Of a DNA stretch of 64,000 nucleotides, positions 36,770 through 47,824 are shown piece by piece. Each line of letters opens with the position of its first letter. Position 1 is the stretch's first letter. The translations under genes were made by a program, and so were the position numbers. Location: NCBI GenBank assembly GCA_027625915.1, contig JANTQA010000057.1:310001-374000 (forward strand), read 5' to 3'. The notes below the pieces were generated by a model. That model made no database searches. It was not told the origin of the DNA and was given only the letters and a program-made list of their open reading frames with translations. This DNA comes from Anaeramoeba flamelloides (lineage: Eukaryota; Metamonada; Anaeramoebidae).

Positions 36770-37258
36770 TAGTAGGGAAAAAAATACCTGACATGAAAAA
36801 AATCCCTGACAAGATTTTTAATTGTGAGTATTAGTAAAATTTTTGTCTAATTTCAATGAAATCCTTATTATAAATAACCAATTTTTTTATGAGATTAGTA
36901 ATAAACCTACCTAAAGTCCATCAAAGTAAGGTGTCTCTAGAATACTTGAGTAATTGTTTGATAGCCATATGTTGATCAACTTTTTTTGAAAAACAATCCA
37001 GTTTTATCGAGGTTTACGAGAGTTTGGAAAATGATAATTTTTCTTCTTGTTTTTTGATTGATTGAATGGTGTTTTGAACAAGTGTGATTTCATCAATCAT
37101 CATTCTAATAAGTGGGTGAGTTATAATTTTAAAAGTTTGATTCTTAAAAAAAGGAATTTGATTGTAAATAAATGAAATTACACAATAATTTTACTAATAT
37201 TCACAATTAAAAATCTTTTTTGGGATTTTTTTCATGTCCGGGATTTTTTTCACTGCTC
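36770..37258. mobile_element. D-family TIR element, 489 bp with about 75-bp inverted arms
   Basis: The left arm reads GGGAAAAAAATACCTGACATG then AAAAAAATCCC and AAGATTTTTAATTGTGA; the right arm is the inverse (TCACAATTAAAAATCTTTTT, GGGATTTTTTTCATGTCCGG). TA at 36768-36769 and 37259-37260 fits a TA target duplication. Non-coding. Single copy here. Confidence 0.86.
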
Positions 37259-37740
37259 TAACCAAAATTTTATACAATAGACCCATAAAGAAGCTTAAGT
37301 AATCACCAGAAATATCATTTCTTATCGGTTTTGTGAAAAAAACGCGTAGTTGGTTTAAGTAATCCATAGGTAAAATATTTGATAACTTGAAATATAAAAT
37401 TTTCAAATATTAATTCGAAAATAAGAGTTTTTTATTCCTAGATCTATAAGAACTATTGATATTTTTTTTTAAACATAAACTTTTTCTTTCTGAAAATTTA
37501 AGTAAATAATTTTAGATAAAAAAAGATAAGAAAGTAATTAGCTCTTAAAAGTCGAACGTAGTATTGGGATTGCTGTGGAAAGATTTTGATAATTTCTTGT
37601 AATATTAGGCAAAGTTCGAAAATTTTCTTATCTTCTTATTTCCCTTCTGACACTATAAAAGAAGAAATATTTCATTAATAAATATTGTGTTTAAATATGA
37701 TATTTAAAGTTATTTTAGAAGAGTTTAAAAAAATTATTAC

Positions 37741-37977
37741 AAAATTTTTTAATCGATAATAGTGAGATTTGCGAGTGTCTCAATTTCAGACCAACTGAAC
37801 GTATTTTTTGGTCCAATGGACCAAAACACTTCTCCAGAGAAACTAAAAAAAAAAGTACTTGAAAATTTGAGAAATTTTTGGAAAAGGTATAAATTTCATT
37901 TCTTTATTGAAAAACAATGTCGAAATACGAACATTGTTTTTTTTTCTGATTTAGAAAATAAAGTAATATCATTTTGA
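37741..37977 (+). pseudogene. Possible orphan exon or gene relic
   Basis: Open frame of about 70 codons with protein-like composition (SISDQLNVFFGPMDQNTS, EKLKKKVLENLRNFWKRYKF) and more G+C than its surroundings, preceded by an acceptor-like ATAATAG. No neighbouring exon found. Family not recognised. Confidence 0.3.
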
Positions 37978-40700
37978 AAAAAAAAAAATATTTATTCTCT
38001 TTTTTCTTCAAAAAAGGATAGAAGAGGCCATTTATAAGAAGTATTTCAAAAGTAGAAAAAAAATAAATTATCATAGTAAAAAAAGATGTTTTTATATTTT
38101 TTTCTATTATGGCCAGTCAATAATTTTTTTGACGAATTTTCAAAATGATTAATAGTTAAAAACAATAAATACATGCAGATTTTAAAGTTTGACCTTTTTC
38201 GAGAATTAGATGAAAAAAGGGGAATAAAAGGAAAAAAAAGATCTCTTAAAAATATGAACCATGTAGTTTGTTTCTGTATGAATTTAAATGGATTTTAGTC
38301 TCCAATAATGAAAATATAAAATATAACTTCAATGTTTTTGCTATCTTCATTGAGAGAAAGAGATCCTTTGAAGAACAAGTCATACAGAGTACCATTAAAA
38401 AATAACAAATTAGTTGTTTTGGTTGAAATTTATTTGTTTATTTTTTCTTTCGACAATTTGGTTTCCAAATTGAAAAAATAAATAAAATCTCATATTTTTT
38501 CATTTTTTAAAAATCACTTTATATAATTCTCCGTTTTGGATCATCTTCCAGACCCAAAATATGATATTGATCTAGTAATAAGATAATATTAATTTTCTTT
38601 CTCCTAGCTCCACAGTATCATCTTATATCACGTCGAACAATCTCTCTCTCTCTCTTTTTTTTTTTGGTTCTTCCAGACCAAACTTAGATTATAATAAGGT
38701 GATTATTTCCAAATCAAAATAATAAAGACAGATATTACTCTAAAAAATGATAGTTTTGATCAAAAATATTGAAATATTGTTTTTTCATTGTAAAAATTAC
38801 GATAAGATAATAACAAGCTAAATTTCAATTCTCTTAATCACTAATAAATATATAAAAAAATTTATTCGATATCAATTCTGTTTGACCATCATTGCAAATT
38901 CAATTCCCTTGAATTAATTAAGACTTTAATTTAATAATTACCAGAAAACTTATATTTTTTTGAAGATTTATGTTTTTTATTAATATGATTCCAGAATAAT
39001 TTTTTTTATAATTTCAATCATAGCACAAATAAAGAATTAGAAAAATGTATTTTTAATATAAGAATTACTGGGATATATAAAATTAAAACTAGTATAAACA
39101 TGAAATTTCTTGTATATCAAAATCTTTCCTTTAATATAACTTTATCCAGAAAAAGTAAATTTTAAAATAACAATAAATATACTTGATTATTGAGAAAAAA
39201 ATATAATTATAAGTGTATTTCAATAATTTTTTTAAGTATATATGTTACAATTATCCCAAATTTTATGTTTTAAATACTATAAATTCGATTTTTTTTGTAT
39301 TTATGTTATAATTATTTCCCCTTCAGATAATTAAGTATACGATGTAGAAAATACCACAATACACTATCTATATTTTACTAGTCTAGGGTTTTTCTTTTGT
39401 CTTTGAAATATTTTATTTTTTTTTAATTTTTTTTCAAAATAAAATTAAATTCTAATAAAAAAATTTTTTTTTTAATTTCTTATTGTGTAATCTTAAAAAC
39501 AAAAATAATTTTTTATTTTCTCTATTTCATTTTACTATTTAATTTGTGTTTGTGATGATAATTAAAATAAACTTAATAATAGATATTATCAATTTTTAAT
39601 ATTTTTATTTTAACTAAAAAACCTCAAAAATTAAAATAATTATTCAATAATAAAATAATAATAAGTTATAATAATTTGAAATTATACTTTGAATTATTAT
39701 GTATAATTTTTTGATGAAAAAAAAAAAGAAAAAAATTCCTTTTTTGTTGATAAGATCCATCATATGTAGTACCTCTCAGAAAATTATGTGTAGATTTTTT
39801 CTCAATATTCTCCCAAAGAAGAATTCTTGATCAAAATCACCTCAACCAAAAAAACTATTAAAGGTTGAAAAATTTGAAATATTTTTATTTTTTACACCAG
39901 AAAAATATACATAATTCCCATCAGATGATAAAATTTCAAATAATAATAAAAAAAAATTTGAAAAATTTTCAAAAAATAACATTCTAAATTTCCAGATAGA
40001 TAAAAGAATTCTGCCATTTTACACCTATCCAAATGAAAATAAATAAGAATTTACAGTAGCACTGTAACACCATTGTAAAAACATCAAAAATTCCACCACT
40101 GAAAAAAAAAAAAAAAATGGGAATCAAAATAATTTTTTGTTAACAAAATATTAAAAAAAGAAAACCAAAAAGTAACAACATAAAATGAAGGAAAAACAAT
40201 AATTTGAAAATAAAAACATGAAATTTTCCACTCAGCCTTTTTCAAATACATATAAAAAAATCAATAAGATACAACATTCTTTATATATATATATATATTT
40301 ATTTTTCTTTTTTCCTTTTTCAAAAAATTTTGGGCTTTGTCCTAACATTTATAGACTTTTTGAAACAAAAATTCAATAAAATGCAGTCTCATCATTTTAA
40401 TAGAACGCACTTATTTTTCTTTTCCTTACCCTCTTAATTGAACGAAGGAAAAAAGTTGAATGAATTCGAAAATACTTTTTTTGTAAAAAAATGTTTTTTT
40501 ACCAGAATATGACTTTAGCCACTTTTATAGCTTTGTAACTGTTTGAAAGAAAATAAAAATCATTAATTTTTTTTTTTTTTTTTTAATTAATAAATTTCTT
40601 TATTTAATTATAATTTCTTTTTGATTTTTCATTAATTAATATAAATTATAAAAAAATAAATTCAAATTTTCAATTTAAAATATAAAATTCGTTTTAAATT
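37978..40700. other. 2.7-kb intergenic region without a recognisable gene
   Basis: AT-rich with many homopolymers. A (TC)n run lies at about 38640-38654 and a TA run near 40282-40298. No inverted arms or coding signal supported. Confidence 0.5.
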
Positions 40701-43700
40701 TTAGAAATAAGTATTAAATGCTTCAGTGTCTTCATCATCGGTATCTTCTTGTGATGTTATATAATTTGTTTTTGAAGAATCGTCAAGAATGCGGACTATA
40801 CAAATAAAAAAATATAAAATAAAAAAATTAAGATATATATTTTTTCAAAAAAAAAAATTGAAAGAAAAAGTTTATTAGAAAGTTTTTGCAAAAGAAATGT
40901 TTATTTGTAGATAAATTTATTTGAGAGATAATAAATTAAGGTAAGTTAAATAAAATTATATTGGTGATGAATAAAAATGAAATGGTAAAGTATTGGGGAT
41001 TATTTAGTATAGAATAGGATTTATATTGAACTTTTTAAAGTATAATTATCTATATATGAAAAAGAAAAATATGATAAATTGTTAGAACCATTTTTATTAC
41101 CTTTTTGCTGAACTTTTTAAAAAAATAGTTCTTTATTGAAGAAAAAGGAAAAAAAGATTTATTTGGTTCATTAAAAATTGATATTTTGTAACAAATTGTG
41201 CTTTGTTTGGATAAAATTGAAAAAAAAAAAAAAATGAAAATTAATACATGATTTTTCACACTTGTGAATCGAAAAAGAATTTGGAACAGAAAAAATCTAT
41301 CAAAAAAAAAAAAAATTGTTTTTTAAAAAAGTCATATTCCAAAAGCCTGACAAAAGATTTCCAAAAACATCTATAAAATAGTTGAAAAACTTCACCAGAC
41401 AGATTTTGATGGCTTTATTAAAAAAAGTTTTGATCACATTTGTTTAGTATGGCTTTACTGGTAAAGTATTTCCAAAAAAGTGTGGAGCATATTTTTTTTT
41501 ATTTCAGAAAAATTTCTCTTTGTTAGTAGTTCTATTTGTAAATCGACAAGATCAAATTTAGTAAAATATTCATACTGATAGAATCAACACCTATTGAGAT
41601 TTATTTCAAAATATTTTCCAAAAAATGTAAAAAATTTCAACACTTTTTTTGGGGAAAACAAGGAACTATAAATTTCAATAAAAAAGGGCAATATAATAAG
41701 TAAACAAATGATTTTTTAAATAATCAAATATAGTTATAAGTTTTCAGTTCAATTTCAAAATTTTATCGAGATTAAAGAAGCTATGAAAACGATTTTTTAT
41801 AACCATTGTGGAAAAAAAGTGAAACAGGGAAAAAAAGTGAAACACGGTTTTTAATTGGGAACATTAAGAGAACCTGAAAATGAAAAGTAAGATCAATTAA
41901 AAAAAGAATAAATAAATAAATAAAGACAAAATGAAGTATTCGGCACAATAACAGTTTTTTTAATACTATCTTTTGGAATGGGTTTTTCTTTGATTGATCA
42001 ATTATTAAAAATTTGTTCAAAAAATTGACTATTAAGCGATCTCCAAAACAACACCAACAAATTGGATAAGAAAGTAGATTTAAGATTGTATTTGTTGGAT
42101 TGATTGAAAATAATATAATGGATTATTATACAAAGATAATTTGTTTCTTCTTTTTATTGATTTTACTTTTCATTTTCAGGTTCTCTTAATGTTCCCAATT
42201 AAAAACCGTGTTTCACTTTTTTTCCCTGTTTCACTTTTTTTCCAAAACGGTAATCAAAAAGAAAAAAATAATAACCAATTTTGACACCATAAAAAATATC
42301 ATCTAAAATTGAGATCAAAAAATTTAATATCTTTATTAAAGTAATTCCATACTAACAAATAAATTGAATTGTTATTAAGAATCAATTAATGGTGAATAAT
42401 AGCAAATTCGGATATTTAAATAGTTTTATTAGAATAGTTTATTCATATTTGAAAAATAAATTTACCCCACTTTTTTTCCAAATAGTTTCTTTGAATAATA
42501 AATCGGAAAAAATTTTTCACTTTCTCTTCATTTTCCTGATTTTTCTTTTGACAAATAGAGCCTTTGAAGAAATAGACTGTAAATAGTGATCTCTTTTATT
42601 TTGTTTATTATGACACATATTTTGGTATAATTTGGGTGAACCTAACAACCCTCAATGGAAGAATTTTTCAATATTTTGAAAAAACGATAATCTAGATGAA
42701 ATCATATCCCATCTAAATTTCAATGCCAGTATTAGTTCGGTTGAATGAATGATCATAAATAAGTTCTAAAACTCTAATGATTATCTTCAAAAATGTATCA
42801 AGCAATCAGTGTTTGGAAATTGCAAAAAAAATTGTATTTAAACCAAAAACGCACACGATTATTGTACTGATAATCTTTGGGGTGCTGTTGAGTTTAGGAA
42901 TAAATCGGAAAGTAAAATTGTAAAAACAAAAGCAATATTTTTGAAAAAAATCATAAACTTACATTCACTTTTTTTAAAGGGCACACGGAGTATTACAAAC
43001 ACAATCAGAAATGTTGTCACAATTTCTGATAGAAAGAAATAAAAAAAGAAATAGATTGCAATAAATAAGGTGTTTGAATGTTGCTCACCAGCAACATAAT
43101 AATAGACTAAGAGCGGGATCCTAATAAAGTGGATGATCGTACAAATGATAATTACAGAAAAGACTCTTTTAATCGAAAAATAATAATAGTTATCAGAATG
43201 CCTGGGGAATGTTTTCAAAAGCTTCCATGAATAAACCAATAATACAACAGCGCAAAAAAAATAAGTCGTACTTTCATAAACAACCATCAAATATTTCCAA
43301 AAGTCAAGCACCGAAAATAAAATTGAGAGCGCAACCAGCAATAATAAAAAAAAGAGAAATAGATATCTAATTTTTTTTGTGATTTGATTTGAATCATATC
43401 TTGACATACTTTTAGACTCATAAAAGGAATTTGCTCTTTGTAATTGTTGAAAGGTTGGTTTCAGAAGAATTACATTTATTGGCCCGTTAGGTTTTTGAAT
43501 TAATGTCGAAGTGATTGTTTGTTTGCCAAAGAAAAGAAAACAATATACAAGAAAAAAAAAAATAAAAGTAAAAAAAAAAAAAAAAAAAAAGGTAGATTAA
43601 TAAGAAAAAAAAACAAATTGGAAAAGAGATTATCGAAACACAAATGAAAAGAAATTCATACAAAGCAAACGTAAGAAGAAGAAATGTAAGAATAAAAATG

Positions 43701-44080
43701 TCTGATAAGAGGCTTCCAAAGATCTTAAACCAAGTTTTATTAATTGTTTGCTCTTTAAAAACTTGTAATAAGAGATATATTATTCTGCCTATTGAAAAGA
43801 AGGATGTGATCAGAAAAAAAGTCTTTGAAAGTATTTTTAAAGATTACAAAGATGAAAAGGAGTCGTTGTTGTTATTAAAGCGGTTGTTTTTATCAAAAAA
43901 AAGAAAATAATATGAAATTAAATTGATAAAAAAAAAATTATTTACTTTTTTGTAACCAAAATCTTTTGATCTTTTGCAAAGAAGAAAAAGCCGAACCAAA
44001 CAGATCGTTGAGATAAAAAAATAAAAAAAGGACAAGATAAAAACAGAGACCTTCAATGAATTTATGCCATCTGATGACAT
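40701..44080 (-). CDS. TOM1/THH1-like seven-helix membrane protein, 4 or more exons
   Basis: Minus-strand exon 1 (44080-43946) encodes MSSDGINSLKV, one membrane helix and LVRLFLLCKRSKDFGYKK. Exon 2 starts at 43822 (TFFLITSFFSIGRIIYLLLQ) and carries the next helices to ALYEFLFICV. A further coding block (about 43540-42963) has four helices: YLFLFFLLLLVALSILFSVL, TYFFCAVVLLVYSWKLLKTF, RVFSVIIICTIIHFIRIPLL and FFFYFFLSEIVTTFLIVFVI. The last exon (40795-40701) supplies an acidic tail ending TDDEDTEAFNTYF. The split codon T|TC joins the last two across a 2,167-nt intron. The pattern LLKTFPRHS..., FIRIPLLV and LSEIV...VILRVPFKK follows plant TOM1/TOM3/THH1 proteins (RRFPIESR, LIRCFVVA, LVEILPSALVLFILRKLPP), GPCR-like tobamovirus host factors and THH1 relatives. 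The exon 2-3 junction is unresolved because of T24 and T10 runs near 43550-43591. Confidence 0.68.
41467..42486 (-). mobile_element. S-family element, copy D, split by an N-family element
   Basis: Reverse-orientation copy: starts TATTTCCAAAAAAGTGTGGA and ends TACCCCACTTTTTTTCCAAA, with interior matches to copies A and B (TTATTTCAAAATATTTTCC, GAACTATAAATTTCAAT, then beyond the insertion TTGAATTGTTATTAAGAATC and GGATATTTAAATAG). It is interrupted at 41802-42250 by an N-family element. It lies in the large last intron of the TOM1-like gene. Confidence 0.78.
41802..42250. mobile_element. N-family TIR element, copy 2 (449 bp), nested in S copy D
   Basis: Left TIR ACCATTGTGGAAAAAAAGTG with doubled GTGAAACAGG/GTGAAACACGG, then GTTTTTAATTGGGAACATTA and AGAGAACCTGAAAATGAAAA; the right arm is the inverse, ending TTTCCAAAACGG. 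TA on both sides. Homologous to 9770-10187, but with longer intact arms (about 80 bp). Confidence 0.9.
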
Positions 44081-44389
44081 TAATAAAAAAAAGAAATGAT
44101 GAAAAAAGTTGAAAAGTGAAAAAAATAAATTGTTAATCCATCAATTTGATTTATCGTCATAAATAAATTCCAAACAATTTGAGCGTTTGTAGTTCAATAA
44201 ATAAATTCCGAAAACTATTTGATTTTTAAATCTTAGTTGTTTCAAAAAAAATTCAGTCATTTTTGTTTTTGACAGAAGGCCAGGGAAACACAATTTTTAA
44301 AAAATTTGTTTATTGAGAAAGATTAAATATACCTCAAAAGTTTTGGTAATTTTTGCGATTAAACGTCTCTATTAGTTAATCGATTGAAT

Positions 44390-44690
44390 TCTAACATTAT
44401 GGACATTTAATTGGAATCACAAAGATAATCCAAATCTTGAATTTGTCTTTTTTGGATTGGAAAAATTATTAAAAGAGTTATTTGGGTAGATATATCATTT
44501 GTGATCATGTAAATTTTTAAAATCCACACAAAAGATTTAAATCAAACTCTCACTGGCAATGGTTATGTGATGATATTGCAACCAGACAATTATTATATAC
44601 CAAAGATGTAAGATCTTTAACTTTACAAGAAAAAGTTTGACAAATATTGGAATTAAATAGAAGGAGTTTTTTTGACCTAATGATCATAAA
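44390..44690 (+). pseudogene. Protein-like relic fragments
   Basis: Two short open stretches in succession, one reading WNHKDNPNLEFVFFGLEKLL and one reading HWQWLCDDIATRQLLYTKD then VRSLTLQEKV, separated by stops. They look more protein-like than the surroundings; WQWLCDD is reminiscent of a degraded F-box segment. No intact gene. Confidence 0.25.
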
Positions 44691-44829
44691 AACAAGTTAC
44701 AACCAATTAAGTATTTAATTAATCTTTTTTTCAATAACATACTTTTTTTGAGAAATATTTTTACAATAAACTGTATACTTTTTCAGCTTTGAATGAGAAA
44801 AAATAGTATATTTCCTTAAAAGATCTAAT

Positions 44830-45960
44830 ATCATTCTAATGGATCAGTATTTCGATGTCAACAAGCTAAAAATTTAAATCTTTCTTGGTGGTATTCTCTC
44901 CTTTTAAATTTTATATAAGCCTAGTTCCAAAAAATACTACTTGATGAACGAAACCTATAAAAGAAAATTTTTTGGTGAGTTTAATTATTTTTTTTTCGAT
45001 TTTTTCTAAAAAAGAAAATTATTAAATTAATTTTATTTCTTACCTTATTACATTTTTTATCTTGATATTACTATTTCCATTATTATTAAATAAAAAATAG
45101 TCTCTATACCAGGAATATTAATATAAAGATTTTTATTCTTATTTGAGATAATTCTTTTTGGTTAAACAAAAAAATGGATTTATTCAACAGATTAAAAAAT
45201 ATTAGTATTGTTTTAAGAAGGATAGTTATAACTATTAAAGTTTTAAAAGCCATGTACACATTTTTCTTTGAAATTTTGTTTTTGTTACAAGATGAAATTT
45301 GTTTTTTCCTATTAAACTTTTCTTGAAGAAATTTGGGAAACAAGTAATTTTATCCACAAAATTCAAAATCAATTTTTATCTAACTAAAATGGTTTAAAGT
45401 GCTCTAAGGAATGTTGTGAATAAGACCAAACAATTAATTATTAAAATTTGGTAGTAATTTTTTTTCTTTTTTTAAAAAATAGAAATGTCTTTTTTTAAAC
45501 TTTTGAGAATTAAAAAATTCATTTGGAATAATTCAAATTTTATTAAAAAATGATTGTAAAATTTCTACTAAATTTAGATTTACTTAATCATTCATGTCTT
45601 AACTAGTTATATTGCTTAAGATTTGAATTAGTATATTGATAATTAAAAAAAATGTTTATAAAATAAAAAATTTTCTTAAAATAATCAATATTTCCGAACA
45701 TAAAACGAAAAATATGTTTTCTGATTTTCAAGAATTAACTTAATTGTGAATAAAAATAATATGTTATATTCTAACCTTTTAAAATAGGGATATGTGGAAT
45801 TTTGGAATTTAAAAAAGAGACTCAAAGTAATAAATTTATTAGATGATGTTAACTTATCCATACAATAAACTAAAATATAAATTATAAAAAAAAACTTTTT
45901 TGGAATCTTTACAAGATTTCATTTCCTTTTTAAAAGATATTAGATTCGGCCTTTGGATAT
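44830..45960 (-). repeat. R-family dispersed repeat, copy 2 (reverse orientation)
   Basis: The reverse complement is collinear with 7990-9590 but without the 443-bp foldback. Shared: TTTTATCCACAAAATTCAAAA, TTGTGAATAAGACCAAACAA, AACATAAAACGAAAAATATG, TTTTCAAGAATTAACTTAAT and GGTGGTATTCTC. No intact frame. Confidence 0.75.
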
Positions 45961-47824
45961 AAAAAGAAAAAAATTGATCCATAGTATACGATATATTTTC
46001 TTCAACAAACTTTTATAAATGACTATAATTATGCTTATGTAGTTTTTTTTTTTTCAGCATCAATCATTTCCTAAAATCAATTTTTTTTTTGAAAATTAAT
46101 TATCTTTTTTAGTGTTTTTAGTTTAATTATAATACATTTTATGTATTTTTAGCTCAATTTATTTCCCGTAAACTTTTAATTTCTTAAAAAATCACTTTTT
46201 CTTGTAATTTCAAAAAAAATTCTTTATTTAAAAAGATAAATTGATAAATAATATTAACTGTGATTAAAAAACCACTATATATTAGAAATTCAAAATTTTT
46301 CTAACAAGGAATGATCCAAATAATCAAAAATAATTCTTATTCCTCAAAATTTTCCTTTTGTAAAAACATAATAATTCTATTTCTGAATTTTTATTATAAT
46401 TTTCCTCTTCACAATTTTCAAGGCAACCCTTCGAAAATTCAGATTATTAAAAAACTTACCCTAAATATATAGATATATATTGTTTAGATGTTTAAATCTA
46501 CAAAAACAATATAATATTAAGAAATTATTAAAAAAAAATATCAATACATCTAAATTTGGATTAAAATATCCTTTAACTTAACTCTTAATCTGCTATTTTG
46601 TTTTAAAAAATCAACATAATCTTTGAATAATCGAAAAAAAAAATAAAAATGATGATAAATCTCTATTATTTATATAGCTTCTAAAAACAAAAGATTTTAA
46701 TGATAAGCCAAATCATGGAATTTTTTTTTTTTTAACTTTTTGAGAATTGGAAAAATTAATGAAAATAATTTTATTATTGGTAAAAAAAGGAATTTAATTG
46801 TAATTCCTTACTGAAAAAAGCCAGTCCTTTTTTGATTGCCTAGTGCGATATAGACAACCAAAAAAAAAAAAAAAATTTAAAACCACGATGGAAATTAAAT
46901 TATTCTTTTAGAGTTTAGAGTAATTTTCTCCTTTTTTTTTTTTTTTTTTTTTTTCTCTCTTCAATTAAATAAACACAAAATTTAACTAATACCAAATACC
47001 TAATTTTTAAATGATTTTTTTTTTTTTTTGAAAGAGGATATTTCAAATTTTTTAAAGCTCGATTGGTAATAAATAGTCTCAAAAAATAGATCATGTCAAT
47101 AATAAAGGTACCAAATTACAGATTTTTATTGAAGATTATATTTTTAAAAAAAAAAAATCGATTAAAAAAAGCAATTAAAGACTGTTTTACAGTCTTAGTC
47201 TGAAACAAAATTCCGTTTTTATCCTTTAGAATTTAAAATTGTTCTGAGAGTTTTTCCAAAAAAATTATTTAAAAAAAAAATAAAAAAATTCCTATGTAAC
47301 TTATAATTAGAGTATTTTAATAAATGTCCAATTTTTAAAAAAAGACATTTTTAGCCAATTGCTTATGATCAAAATAATAGATTTACTAAAACGTTTTTTA
47401 ACCTTTTTAAATTCAAGTTTACACTAGTAACTCTTCATTCAAGTCCAAATGAATAAATTTTTTATTCATATTTCCAAAATATATTAACATTATTTGACAG
47501 TTTAATATTTCTGTTTTTTTTTTTTTATTTATTAGGTGGTTTATTTATCGTCAATTTTCACCCTTTTTTTAATATTCAAACAAGAGTCAATAATATTGTT
47601 TGGGTATTGTGAGCTGAAATCTTTAAAAAAAAATAAAAAATACCAAAATTGTAGTAAAAAAAGGATTGTAAATATATGATAATGGGAAACAAATTTTCAT
47701 TAATAATAATTACTTCACAGGTTTAATTATGATTTGAAAAAATAAAAATATAAAAAATAAAACACAAAAAATGAAATCTTTATTATTACAAAAGAAATAA
47801 TTTAAACGTATTTTATTTTTATTT
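45961..47824. other. 1.9-kb intergenic region, 3' flank of the Myb gene
   Basis: AT-rich with long T and A runs (about 46928-46955 is T-rich with a run of some 22 T). A short conserved-looking piece at 46825-46860 (GATTGCCTAGTGCGATATAGACAACC) has more G+C, but no fold or family that I can support. Confidence 0.4.
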
